The notes: generated from the letters alone by a model not told the origin. DNA of 64,000 bases from Stictocephala bisonia (GCA_035578905.1 JAQJVL010000103.1:310001-374000); one strand, 5' to 3'. Counted from the first letter of the stretch, positions 45,421 through 55,735 are shown. Translations and numbers: made by a program.

Positions 45421-46400
45421 AATATTCTCTATCAATTTATCTTTTTGAATAACAATACAACTGATTTTAATCGAATACACTGCCTAAATTATAATGATAC
45501 TTAATTAAATTAATTTCTCCAAACATTATCATTGAGAAAAATGTGAAAAGTTTGTTTACACTGTGTCCATTACGTGCGGAGATAATGGACCTCGTTTGCT
45601 GTATCCATGGCAACCACTGGGCTTAGAGGGTTGAATGAGACTCAGAGCGACTAGTTGGTGGTCTCATAATAATTTAATTTGTGTAACATTAACCCCTCAT
45701 CTGCGACTAAATAAATTCACTATTATTAATAAACAACATTTTAAATATGAAAAATATCAAAATGTGACAGCCTAAATTTATTTTAAAGTGCAAATACAGA
45801 TCTTCTAGAAGTTTATTTAATTTTCAGTTACATTGTCATTCTTTTAATAATGAAACAATGTGTAGGCCTACAAATTACAATACCACTTATTATTTGTATG
45901 GTTATAGGAAATTCTATTACCATGAGAATAAGATGTTGTGTTGTATAAACAATTTTATTTATGTTTTCGGTTTCTAATCATATTTTTTAGTTATAATTCG
46001 AGAGTTGTTGAAATTATTAAATCCCAACGACATAATATTGTCTATAATTTCATAAACGTACGATGGAGATCTATCCATAAATAAGTAAATCTGCCCTTGC
46101 AAACGTACATTTCACCAACAAATTATTATTATTATTAATCAGTGTATTATTTTTTATTAAAGTTAACAAAATATACTACTTTCTAGAGATATGTGTGACA
46201 TATCATAAAAAATACTGTACATAAGAAATAGCATTTAAATTTATGCATCATTTATACATAATTTATAGTTTTTACTTAAAATAAAACTTGTCATTTAAAT
46301 GTGCTACAGTTGAAAGAACTAAAATAACAGATTTAACTGAATGAAAAGTTATCGTTTTCTTCATTGATTTTTACACGAAAATTTAATTATAATCCATTTT
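45421..46400. other. Intergenic sequence; RFX-like X-box at 45601
   Basis: AT-rich apart from 45560-45670. GTATCCATGGCAAC at 45601-45614 fits the X-box pattern bound by RFX factors (GTNNCC-AT-GGYAAC). No gene is visible within reach, so it may be chance. Confidence 0.3.
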
Positions 46401-46730
46401 ATTTATTTCTAAGACTCTTTTTATATCTTAGAGATGGACGAATATGAGGGGCTAATGAGGGTGATAAGTTTTAATGAACAAGTGGAGTTATTGTTACTAT
46501 CTGAGTTCAACTTAGCTCAGAAAGAACGATTTATTAGTAGTCCAATATCCAGGGCAACTATGGGACCTACGTGGACTCGAACCACGTAGTTTTGGTCTGA
46601 TTTTCAGCTAACTGACAAAGTTGACTCTCAGTTTTCATCCCTACACAACATCTGGATCTTGACTACCATCCAACATGGACACCCCAGACTTCTCTAGTAG
46701 TGTCCACATTGATCTAAATTATGAGTTTCA
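46401..46730 (-). mobile_element. SINE-like repeat (copy 6)
   Basis: Reverse-strand copy. It shows the ATTTATTTCTAAGAC tail, 'CGAATATGAGGGG', 'GTTACTATCTGAGTTCAACT', 'CCAATATCCAGGGCAAC', the CTACGTGG...CCACGTAG dyad, 'GGTCTGATTTTCAGCTAAC', 'CTTGACTACCATCCAACATG' and 'TCTCTAGTAGTGTCCACAT'. It extends further toward the 5' side than copy 4 but lacks the A/B boxes. Confidence 0.8.
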
Positions 46731-46894
46731 ATTGTTCAATCATAATTCAATAATGAACTATGATGATCGATCACTATTTACCGTGATTAGTGTTTAATAC
46801 AATATGCCATAGCTGTCAAGTAAACCTTTATTTCGTTATAACATTTAATCAATGTTGTATTATGGTTTACCTTTTATGATGAATACAAAAATAT

Positions 46895-47235
46895 TAGACG
46901 TAAACTACGGTCATTAAGGAGCAGTAATGATCCTGGAAGGACTAGAACATTAAACGTAATCTACGGCCATTAAGGATCATAAATGATCCTGGAAGGACGA
47001 GAACATTGGACGTAAACTACGGCCATTAAGGATCAGTAATGATCCTGGAAGGACGAGAACATTAGACGTAAACTACGGCCATTAAGGATCAGTAATGATC
47101 CTGGAAGGACGAGAACATTAGACTGTAATCTATGGCCATTAAGGATCAGTAATGATCCTGGAAGGACGAGAACATTATACGTAAACTACGGCCATTAAGG
47201 ATCAGTAATGATCCTGGAAGGACGAGAACATTACG
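46895..47235. repeat. 56-bp tandem repeat, six copies
   Basis: Unit: ACGTAAACTACGGCCATTAA, GGATCAGTAATGATCCTGGA, then AGGACGAGAACATTAG. GGATCA...TGATCC gives each unit a short hairpin. The copies differ by a few substitutions and single-base indels, and the first unit reads GAGCAGTAATGATCC. Confidence 0.93.
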
Positions 47236-47335
47236 AAGCTTTCTCATTCTCTACTCTTGTAAAACACACAACACAGTTTTTAGAACGTATCTCAAGATGG
47301 GTTCAAAGCAGCAGATTAAAAATGCTTTTATAAAA

Positions 47336-47547
47336 AATTGAATGATAAATATAATGAAGTACCCTTTTATTAATTTTTATAAAAATATATGACCGGTTTC
47401 GGCTCTTAGGCCATCTTCAGATAGTAAATAATAATGATATATTTATATGATATTATTTACTATCTGAAGATGGCCTAAGAGCCGAAACCGGTATCTATTA
47501 TTATAAAAATGAATAAAAGGGTACTTCATTATATTTATCATTCAATT
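47336..47547. mobile_element. Inverted-repeat element with hammerhead-like core
   Basis: Arms of about 98 bp (about 47336-47433 and 47449-47547, one indel) around a short AT loop. The right arm reads CTGAAGA (47464-47470), GGCCTAAGAGCC, GAAA (47484-47487), CCGGT. The left arm carries the same sequence on the other strand. The order CTGANGA, a GGC/GCC stem, GAAA matches the conserved core of hammerhead ribozymes, and closely similar CTGATGATGGC...GCCGAAACCGGT strings are known from Penelope-like retroelements of arthropods. A clear stem I is not visible, so self-cleavage is uncertain. Confidence 0.65.
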
Positions 47548-48316
47548 TATTAAAATAGTAGACCTAACGTGAATTAATTTATGCTTTTATAAAAATATAG
47601 ACGTAGAGGATAGTAAAACCTTAACAGCAATTTTTCTCAGTTTAATTTTCTTTATATTGTATTTTTGTAAATTGTAATTCACATTATAAATTTTAAATTA
47701 ACAATTTTTTTAAATATTGTTTTTTAATTAATTATTAATTTTATGTAAAATGATTAAAAAAGTAATTTATTTTAATTACGATTGCTTTCAATATTTTTAG
47801 TAAAGCATTAAATACGTTAATACTTTCAGTAAAATGATTTTACACCTATAAAATAATAATTTTGTCTTTGTAACAATGCATTTTGTTTTTGTTTTTGATA
47901 TTTTATAAACAATACTGTCAAAACAGGAACTTATTTAACTTGTGGTTATGAGTTACATGATTTACATTGTATGACTTCTTACCACTGGCTCAAGTGAATG
48001 ATGATGTAGAACTTGCATTCATTTATGAAATTACCACTATACAAAATATAAGACTGTTTTTTCTAGTTCAATGAACACCACTAGTGTGCTGGCAGATCAT
48101 TTTCTATATACATTTAATTTAATAAAATATCGTTTTGAACTTAATTCAGGACAAAACTTCAGTATTTCTTTCCGTTTAATATTTTTAGATCAACCTGTGA
48201 AGTACGTTTTAAAATAAATTAATGAATCATTACTAACCAACGGATATGTGTTTTGAGCTAATCTTTTAGTTGAGGATGTAGACTTTTCAATCGAATGCAT
48301 TCTGAATGCCTTGATA
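47548..48316. other. AT-rich intergenic sequence, no feature seen
   Basis: No gene or repeat recognised. Confidence 0.5.
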
Positions 48317-48325
48317 CTACTTTGG

Positions 48326-48471
48326 GGGATTTCGTTATATGCCCCCAAAATACAATAAAGTTAGGTTAGGTAAGGTTGTTAGGTTAGTTTATGTTAGTTT
48401 AGTTTAGATGATTACAGCTGTATAAAATATAGTTTCTATTTGGGGGGGGGGGCATATAACGGAATCTGACC
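48326..48471. mobile_element. 146-bp MITE with TTAGG-like core
   Basis: Termini GGGATTTCGTTATATGCCCC (left) and GGTCAGATTCCGTTATATGC followed by CCCC (right, reverse strand) are inverted repeats. CTACTTTGG flanks the element directly at 48317-48325 and 48472-48480, a likely 8-9-bp target duplication as in hAT-like elements. The interior holds GTTAGGTTAGGTAAGG and TTAGGTTAG words. No open frame. Confidence 0.75.
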
Positions 48472-48480
48472 CTACTTTGG

Positions 48481-49190
48481 ATATACTTATTTTTATTATC
48501 AAACAAATACTATATAATACTTGTGAATAAATATAAAATACTCTTTACACGTTTTATTAAAATATCAAATTTACTATGTAATATATTACATGGAGGTATA
48601 TGTTGAATTTATTTTAGTAAATCTACCTTCATTATTCTATTAAAATGTTGTTTCTTACACCTTTAATATATTAAATAGAATTTAAAACATTATAAATTTA
48701 TTTATATAATATTTAATTTTAAGTGTGGTAAAAAAGTTATTTACCTAGTTTTAATCGAAGAAAAGTAGTGGTCTAATGTCTAATTTCAAAAATCATGGTT
48801 ACTAAATTTGTTTAGTTTATTTTAATTTCTTAATTGCATTATTATATGTAGTGTAAAATAGTCATAAGTTGCATATAATTAAAGTAGTGTGCAGTGATTA
48901 AAAATAATTACTTGGGGATAACCGTCCATTCGGTCAGTATTTGGTTCAATATATGATAGCCTTAGTTCTAACCATCATAAATATTACCTAAATATATTCC
49001 GCAACATTAGGGACCACAGGTCACGCTTTGACGCACTAAAAACCATGTCAACAAAAAGTGTATCTATGTTAACAAAATTAGAAACTGAAAATAAGCAAAG
49101 TGCATATGTTCTACAGTCCGTAGAAATGTTGGCCAGAAACTTAGTCATGTAAGTGTACTATCAAATCCGTTAGTAGTTATCCTTATGACT
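48481..49190. other. AT-rich intergenic sequence, no feature seen
   Basis: No gene or repeat recognised. Confidence 0.5.
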
Positions 49191-49194
49191 ATTT

Positions 49195-49385
49195 GCCCTT
49201 CCACCCACCCTACAACATACAAATACGGTTACTGGTACTATTGGAACAAATACTGTAATTGGAAACCTATGACCCACCAATGTACAAATACGGTTACTGG
49301 TAACCCTATGACCCACCAACCTACAAATACTGTAATTGGAAACCTATGACCCACCAATGTACAAATACGATTACTGGTTGAACCA
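49195..49385. repeat. Irregular ~38-bp tandem repeat
   Basis: Repeated ACAAATACGGTTACTGG / ACAAATACTGTAATTGG words (49219, 49247, 49283, 49323, 49361), mostly linked by AACCTATGACCCACCAA. About five copies with alternating variants. Confidence 0.8.
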
Positions 49386-49489
49386 CAACTTACGCCCTTT
49401 ACAATAAATGGTTCCAAATAATTGGTACAGACTTTCCTCCATATTTAACACTAAAAAATTAAAACTTTAAATATTATTAGTTTGATTCC

Positions 49490-49860
49490 GGAACATTTTT
49501 TTTGCCATAACTCAAAATATATTCAAGTTGAGACATGAAGTTTTTACTAAAATGTTTTAAATTGTAATTCACATCTTATCTGAAAGTTTATTCAAAATTA
49601 TAAGAGTATTTTTTTGAAAAAAATCTATTTTTGTAGGTTTTTTGGCCATAAAATTAAAAAATGAAAATTTCAAAAAGTGAAAAAAATAGTCTGAAGCTAT
49701 TTCCTAAATACACCTTCATACAAATTTTTTTTAATCTATCCAGCCGTTTGATTTCCAACACCCTGCACATACACACATACAGTCACACGTACGCACAGAC
49801 ACCAAAATGTTCTTTTTTCGAAAAAACAATTTTTCGGTTCAGGGGACCCTAAAATGAATT
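49490..49860 (+). mobile_element. Possible transposon 3' region (CCGTTTGATTT motif)
   Basis: CTATCCAGCCGTTTGATTTC is followed by CACATACACACATACAGTCA and CACGTACGCACAGACACC. This resembles the 'CGGTTSAGCCGTTT...ACAAACAGACA' 3' stretch common in insect retroelements. Poly(T)/poly(A)-rich flanks give no clear limits. Assignment is by resemblance only. Confidence 0.3.
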
Positions 49861-49974
49861 TTTAGACTAACTTATAAAAAAATGTTCCTTGGACGATCGC
49901 AATAATTCTGTATGCTAACAAATATGGGAGAAAGTAAAAAAGGAGGGAGCAGTGAGAAAATAGTATATTTCATA

Positions 49975-50085
49975 ACAAGAGTGGAAAGTGGGGTTTTGCA
50001 TGTTCTAGACCATATGTTTGAAGTGCGAGACTTTTCGAGCACTTCAAATGGTCGAGAACATACAAAACACTTTCACTCGAGTTTT
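49975..50085. repeat. Foldback with ~50-bp arms
   Basis: Imperfect inverted arms at 49975-50027 and 50036-50085: AAAGTGGGGTTTTGCATGTT, CTAGACCATATGTTTGAAGT against AAAGTGTTTTGTATGTTCTC, GACCATTTGAAGTGC on the other strand. The 62-codon frame at 49912-50100 reads through the hairpin and is probably not a gene. Confidence 0.7.
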
Positions 50086-50935
50086 GAACGATACTTTTGA
50101 CTACACTACGGAATAAAAACTCATTTTTGGAACGTTAACTGTTTATTAAATTAGAAACATGTTTTAAAAACAGATGTTCTTAACTGTGGAAAATTTTCGG
50201 TTGTAAACAATGTTACTTTCGGTAGTAAACAATAGACAGCTGTTGAAAATATGATGTTTCGCAGGTTGTAAACACATAACAAAAACAGCTGAACTCGTAG
50301 TAGTGTAGTGAACAATAATTTTAACTAAAATATCAACATATAACTTACATTAAAATAATAATCCACAACCTAATGTATTAAGCTACAAGTAATAGTGTAA
50401 TAATAATAGGTTAATAGTATTATGTTTAGTTATTGGGATGTAAGATGAATGGTCACTGGAGGTACATTCTTTATCAAAACAAGACATAACACCCACTACA
50501 GTCGTATCTCCACTGGAAGTACCCATTCCGAGAACTAATGTCCGGCCTACGTCATCAACTTGTTGAGGCCGGAACAGTATTAGATTTATGAAAGTCAAGT
50601 TTTCCAAGTTATATCAAATATTGTGTACAACTTACTATGAAATATTTAACTCCACTGCCATGTCGTAACTTTAGTTCAATTGTTCGTATTTTTAGACTCA
50701 CGTGATCAGTTAAGGTTTATTGTATAATATTGAGTTATAACTGTTATTTTACATATTTGAACTATCCAGTTTTATAACTTTATATTTCTCCTATAGATTT
50801 TAATTCAATAGTTATTAAACTTTGTAAAGTATTTAAATATTGAAATGAAATTTATATATGAGAAAACCTAATCATTCATAAATCAAAGATCACATAAGAA
50901 TAATATATAGGTAAAATGAGTAACTAAAGATAACA
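50086..50935. other. Intergenic sequence, no gene seen
   Basis: AT-rich. ACTACACTACGG near 50101 and TAGTAGTGTAGTG near 50297 are weakly inverted and might bound a further element, but the match is short. The minus-strand 74-codon frame at 50383 is unassigned. Confidence 0.45.
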
Positions 50936-50939
50936 TTTT

Positions 50940-51115
50940 GAAAGGGATCAGCTCATAACCGCGGGCAGTTCATTTGTCATTGGGCTGTTAATTAATGACA
51001 CTTTCAAAGGAATAATCAGCCTTAGTTTGTAACAATGACTACATTCGCTCAACTATACTCATAAAAATCCAAATTCGCCTATATCTTGACGATCGGTGTT
51101 TCAAGAATAAATAAA
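50940..51115 (+). mobile_element. SINE-like repeat, 5'-truncated (copy 7)
   Basis: AGGGATCAGCTCATAACC, 'GGGCTGTTAATTAATGACAC', 'AGCCTTAGTTTGTAACAATG', 'TCTTGACGATCGGTGTTTC' and an A/T-rich tail. It begins at the same internal point (GGGATCAGCT) as copy 1, so both belong to a shared truncated or subfamily form. Confidence 0.75.
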
Positions 51116-51239
51116 ATGATAAAAATAAATAAATTTTAGTAATATTAATAACTTATGTACATTTTCATTATGCACTATTATTACATTTTATTATGTTTAT
51201 AAAATTCTCGTTTGCGAAATTATTTGAAACTCATCTTCA

Positions 51240-51465
51240 TAAGCTAATGGTTCTTGGTTAGATTCCAATTAGAGTCATGAGAAAGTTTTAAAGGGATCAG
51301 CTGGCAACCTAGCAATTCTTTTGATATTGGGTTATTAATTACTGACTCTTTTTACGGTATAGTCTGATTTAATTTGTAACAATGATTAACATTCGCGCAT
51401 CTTATCATCACAGTTACTGAAGATTCACCCATATCGTGACGATTGGTGTCATAGGAATAAATTAA
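51240..51465 (+). mobile_element. SINE-like repeat, 5'-truncated (copy 8)
   Basis: Starts with AAGCTAATGGTTCTTGGTTA, as copy 1 starts with ATGCTAAAGGTTCTCAGTTC. It continues with AGGGATCAGCTGGCAACC and ends CGTGACGATTGGTGTCATAG, AATAAATTAATAAA. More diverged than copy 7 and in the same orientation. Confidence 0.7.
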
Positions 51466-51803
51466 TAAATTGAAACTATAGTATTAAATGTATTGAAGGA
51501 GGATTTTTTATTCAGTTAATAAAAGTTATATACAATTATTTTAAATTTTAACTATACCAATTAATATTTATTCTGAACATTTTAAACGGCAATGTGAAGT
51601 TTTACATATAATTAGATATATTTTTTCCTCACATTGTATATAGGTTATGTTTACATTTAAGGTTATGTTTACAACAGATCATAGTTGGTTGAGGTTGATC
51701 TCTCCTCCCATTTAGAATGTAAGACGGGTCAACATAGAGTATGGAAAACTGCAGTTGAAAGTGGTAGTGTATTAATTAATTGTTGTTAGCTTTTTTTGTT
51801 ACT

Positions 51804-51805
<2 letters not shown>

Positions 51806-51838
<33 letters not shown>
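51806..51838. repeat. Poly(T) tract
   Basis: About 33 consecutive T. It could be the poly(A) tail of a minus-strand retroposed copy, but the sequence to its left (51460-51800, as read on the minus strand) is not recognisable as a processed gene. Confidence 0.8.
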
Positions 51839-51840
<2 letters not shown>

Positions 51841-52860
51841 TATTCAGTGCAGTTAATTACCTGTTTTTTGTTGTTTTTTTTTCTTTTTTAATGTTGTATT
51901 AATTTAATGAATCACTGCCATATTTTTGTAATAGTTGTCTTTTACATGTTAATGATAGCCTAACGGCAGCATTTATATTTAATAAAATTAGTTAGAAAAA
52001 TTGAGTATTTAAATTATATAGCAATTACCTAAATTGTTTAGTATTTAGGTGCCTGCCCTAAACTACCACTAATTTGATTATAATATAGGGAAAAAGGAAA
52101 ATTCTTTATGTAATAATTGGACCCCGTCGACATATTCTGCGTAACTTGGCGAGGCCAAACTTTTGTTAATTTTGTATTCTTTAAATAAATAAATAGTGAC
52201 AGTAAAGGTGTTATAACCATTTTTAATTGTAATATACAATTTAATAAGTTAATAAAAAAATTCAATAATACAGTAAATTTCTTGTTATTTTGTCATCTAC
52301 TTTGTGCTACAGAAGTGATCAACTCTATTGTGATGCAAATGTTTAGCCTCTGGGGTTCAACACCGGGAAATTTGCTTCAGAAAGCTCCTGCCACCAAAAC
52401 ATCCCTAGGAGAGCCCCCTGACTGACCGTTTTACTAATTATAATTTACTTAAATATAAGAATATATTTTTATAATACTAATTAATAAGTTGTTATGTCAA
52501 ATAAACCATCATTTTTAAGTAAATTTATGTTTAAACTATAAACAGTTATATTGCACTTACGTATGTTATTGCTAATATTTCTAACCAATTTAATGCATAC
52601 CACCGTATAGTGTGAGAAACTCAGTTTCAATTTCGTTCATTTCTCACAAATTTGGAAATATTTGAAAAATAGTTCAATTAATTTTTTCAATTTCTATTGC
52701 TTAGAAATTGAATATATGCTTTTACACAAATCAGATGCCACATAAAAGAGAGACTTAGAAAAATATTTCATGAAAAATCTTCCTAGAAGAAGAACTATCA
52801 ATTATGGTGGTATGTAAAAGTCAACAATGGTCGAGAAAGATCAAAAGTATGAGTTTAACA
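51839..52860. other. Intergenic sequence; weak tRNA-like remnant near 52330
   Basis: 52310-52430 is GC-richer and contains GGGGTTCAACACC, a B-box-like word, followed by CACCAAAACATCCC and AGGAGAGCCCCCTGACTG. It may be an old SINE. The rest is AT-rich with no gene. Confidence 0.4.
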
Positions 52861-52867
52861 ATTCATT

Positions 52868-53195
52868 ATTCATTTTTAAGACGCCGATCGTAGAGATATG
52901 GGCGAATATGAGGGGTGAATGAGTGTGATGTTGTAGATGAACGAATGTAGTCATTGTTACTATCTGAGTTCAACTTAGTTCAGAAAGGACTAATTATTAA
53001 CAGCCTAATAACCAGGTCAACTATGAGGCCTACAGCTTTACGTGGAATCCGAACCATGTAGTGTTGGTCTGATTTACAGCTAAATGACAAGTTTGACACT
53101 CAGTTCTCTTCCCTACACAACATCTTAACCTTGACTACCATCCAACATGGACACCCCATACTTCTCTAGTAGTGTCCAAGTCGATGACAAGCTAA
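52868..53195 (-). mobile_element. SINE-like repeat (copy 9)
   Basis: Reverse-strand copy extending from the tail (TTTTTAAGACGCCGATCG) through 'GGGCGAATATGAGGGG', 'GTTACTATCTGAGTTCAACT', 'TACAGCTTTACGTGGAATCC' and 'CTTGACTACCATCCAACATG' to 'TCTCTAGTAGTGTCCAAG'. Structure and length match copy 6. Confidence 0.8.
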
Positions 53196-53843
53196 GGAAT
53201 TTAACTTAAACCTAGTAATAATTAAACTTAAGGAAGAATTTAAGAATAATAACGTTCAATTCATTAAATTTATAAAATTCTTTTACTTAAACTTATTTCA
53301 TCCTCATATGAAGCAATATTTAAAAATGCTCTGTACAGAGTGTATTCGTATGTACAGGTTACTATTCGAAAGTACTCCAATAACTGGAAATAACTTTCAC
53401 TTGGTGTCTCAAACGCATCATGAATGAATCGCTTAGCATATATTTATAAAATGGAAATACTTTCTTCTAAATTAACTAAGGACTAACGTAAAAACTTGTT
53501 TACGTAAACAAAATGTTCGAGAAACTAAGAGTTTACCGTTAAGTTCTAGGAATCGCCAAAAATAAACTTATATATAGTTTATAATAAATGTGAGGTTTAC
53601 CAGTACAGTGTATTGAAAGTGGGAGGGAGTCCAGTTACAAGGCCAGAGACAGCTTCAGGTGTTATTTGCATGGGCAATATACGAGGGCCGTTCAGAAAGT
53701 AAAGAACGATTGCGCATCACGGACGGCGCAGTTCCCCCACCACCGCGGGAGTGGGCTTATTCTTTAGTCCAAACCTTCCGCTTCAGTTTGTGCTGTGTAG
53801 CGGTGCCGTGAGGTCACGTTTGCGTCTCTTGTGGAAGTTCAAA

Positions 53844-54161
53844 ATGGCGGCGCCAATTGAGAATCCCGCCAAGTGTGAAGTCCGTAGTGTGATTCGGTTT
53901 CTGAATGCGCAGCATGTTCGACCCATAGAAATTTATAGGCAAATTAAGGCAGTGTACGGTGACAATGCGATGAACGAGTCATCAGTGAGAAAATGGTGCA
54001 TTCAATTTAATGAAGGCAGAACTATTGTGCACGACGACGAACGAAGTGGAAGGCCGTCACTCGTTACTGACGAGTTGACAGCGAAAGTTGACGAAAAAAT
54101 TCAAGAAAACCGGCGTTTCACTTTCAGCGGTCTACTGGCATTTTTTGTTGAATTTGTTTAA
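53844..54161 (+). pseudogene. Truncated mariner transposase N-terminal domain (left arm)
   Basis: From ATG at 53844: MAAPIENPAKCEVRSVIRFL, then NAQHVRPIEIYRQIKAVYGD and NAMNESSVRKWCIQFNEGRT (first helix-turn-helix, with the family's W...F..GR signature), then RSGRPSLVTDELTAKVDEKI (the GRPS linker) and QENRRFTF, the start of the second helix-turn-helix. It then runs into spacer sequence and stops at TAA. The frame is intact to that point, but no DDD catalytic domain follows. If translated it would be a DNA-binding domain without catalytic function. An upstream in-frame ATG at 53751 lies in leader sequence. Confidence 0.85.
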
Positions 54162-54169
54162 CTTTGAGA

Positions 54170-54462
54170 ACTACCGCTCAAAGTGAAACGCCGGTTTTCT
54201 TGAATTTTTTCGTCAACTTTCGCTGTCAACTCGTCAGTAACGAGTGACGGCCTTCCACTTCGTTCGTCGTCGTACACAATAGTTCTGCCTTCATTAAATT
54301 GAATGCACTATTTTCTCACCGATGACTAGTTCATCGCATTGTCACCGTACACTGCCTTAATTTGCCTATAAATTTCTATGGGTCGAACATGCTGCGCATT
54401 CAGAAACCGAATCACACTACGGACTTCACACTTGGCGGGATTTTCAATTGGCGCCGCCATTT
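54170..54462 (-). pseudogene. Truncated mariner transposase N-terminal domain (right arm)
   Basis: Minus-strand counterpart of the frame at 53844. It begins MAAPIENPAKCEVRSVIRFL, is interrupted by TAG right after ...GDNAMN (near 54326-54330), and again where the conserved Trp codon has become TAG (VRK-stop, near 54310). The rest repeats the linker and reaches the central spacer. It is non-functional. Confidence 0.85.
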
Positions 54463-54624
54463 TGAACTTCCACAAGAGACGCAAACATGACTTCACGGCA
54501 CCGCTACACAGCTCAAACTGAAGTGGAAGGTTTGGACTAAAGAATAAGCCCACTCCCACGGTGGTGGGGGAACTGCGCCGTCCGTGATGCGCAATCGTTC
54601 TTTACTTTCTGAATGGCCCTCGTA

Positions 54625-54930
54625 TGATAGGCCATACGTCCGTAATGCTTTTGAAACACCTTTCGTGAGACACCTTGTGTAATACTTTGAATCCGAAAAA
54701 GTATTGCATTTATGCTGTCAATTTGTGACCATTGGGACCTTTGTAAAAGTGATATAGATCTACTTTACTAGACATTCATTACTATTTTGGGAGAATCATT
54801 TATTTTTATGAATAATTAATTACTGAATATACTATTAAAATGTTAAATGAATCATGAGAAAATCTAGCTAAAATTGTCATTTTTGGCGGAGACATTTATT
54901 TCTGAAAACTAATGGAATCAAAAGATTGCT
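54625..54930. other. Intergenic sequence, no gene seen
   Basis: No recognisable gene or element between the mariner foldback and the non-LTR 3' end. Confidence 0.5.
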
Positions 54931-54934
54931 TTAC

Positions 54935-55120
54935 TCATCTTGGGCGGCGTATAAGAACGCGGCCAAGGTGTAGCACAGGAAAACCTCATCAAGGCAGTCT
55001 CAAAGTTCTGTAAGGATCTTGGATTGGATGAGGTTTGAAGTCGTGTAAAGGAGGGACCACAATAAGCTTTTTGGCTTAGGGGCCGTCACCAGGTATTGAA
55101 GCCCTCCCAATCGTAAAAAA
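54935..55120 (+). mobile_element. Non-LTR retrotransposon 3' end (second family)
   Basis: The plus-strand frame ends GQGVAQENLIKAVSKFCKDL then GLDEV and TGA, like the last residues of I/R1/LOA-type ORF2 and comparable to LGQLEITNLVKKLLDLVKD at 45008-45068. The 3' UTR, GGGACCACAATAAGCTTTTT then GGCTTAGGGGCCGTCACCAG, repeats the AAGC...GGCTT hairpin plan of the other element, with GAAGCCCTCCCAATCG and an A-rich tail. 5'-truncated. Confidence 0.6.
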
Positions 55121-55735
55121 AATTACAAAAAACACAGATGCTTTAAAACTTATACTACTATTAGTTTTCTAATTACATTTCACATTTAGTTTTTGTGTGA
55201 TGACGATCATACTGCAAAAATATGTAAAATGTATGATTGTCCCAGCTAGTGTTTACTTATCACAACAAAAATATTGATATATATTTAGTGTAATATTCTG
55301 TCACGAAGCTAAACTAAATCCATCAAGCCTTAATTCATGCTAGATAATCCAGCTAAAAGCTACGGAGGTAAAATATCACAGAAGGCACTCTGTAATTTTG
55401 TGATCTTAATCTATCCCAAGCTAAACCCTAACCTATAAAACCTAACAAAATATATATGACAGATTTTATGAATTACTTAAATGCTTCTACCTAATTATTA
55501 AATTGATAATGTAACAATTTATACATTGTGTAGTAGTTATAAATCATGGTCACTAAGAATGGGCTGTAAAAAAAAACTGTAATTATGTTGAACATATTGT
55601 ACATAATGAATTGGTAAATTTTAGGATTAATACACTAGAATGTTTCTCCTTATTAAAAAAGTAAGTTTAACAAAATTACATTTTATATTTTTTAACTTCA
55701 AAAAAAGTTTAAAGCACAGCTGAAGAGTTTTCTTA
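55121..55735. other. Intergenic sequence, no gene seen
   Basis: AT-rich. A short CCCTAACCTATAAAACCTAA word near 55425-55445 has no inverted-repeat context. Confidence 0.5.

Larger units (their letters stand above)
53682..54622. mobile_element. Head-to-head mariner foldback element, 941 bp
   Basis: Two 450-bp arms, 53682-54131 and 54173-54622, are inverted copies around a 41-bp spacer. The outer ends are CGAGGGCCGTTCAGAAAGTA (left) and CGAGGGCCATTCAGAAAGTA (right, reverse strand). TA dinucleotides at 53680-53681 and 54623-54624 form a mariner target duplication. Each arm is the 5' portion of a mariner: terminal repeat, leader and the first ~95 codons of transposase. No catalytic part is present. 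The arms differ by scattered substitutions, and the right arm has two nonsense changes, so the duplication is old enough to have diverged or was made from two different copies. Confidence 0.93.

Noticed and set aside
47336..47547. miRNA precursor
   Set aside because: The arms are far longer than a miRNA hairpin and match a repeated retroelement motif.
49912..50100. 62-codon plus-strand gene
   Set aside because: The frame runs through both arms of a hairpin and has no recognisable domain.
53751..53843. Upstream ATG as the mariner transposase start
   Set aside because: The conserved protein begins at MAAPIEN (53844), and the 31 extra codons are leader sequence shared with the terminal region.
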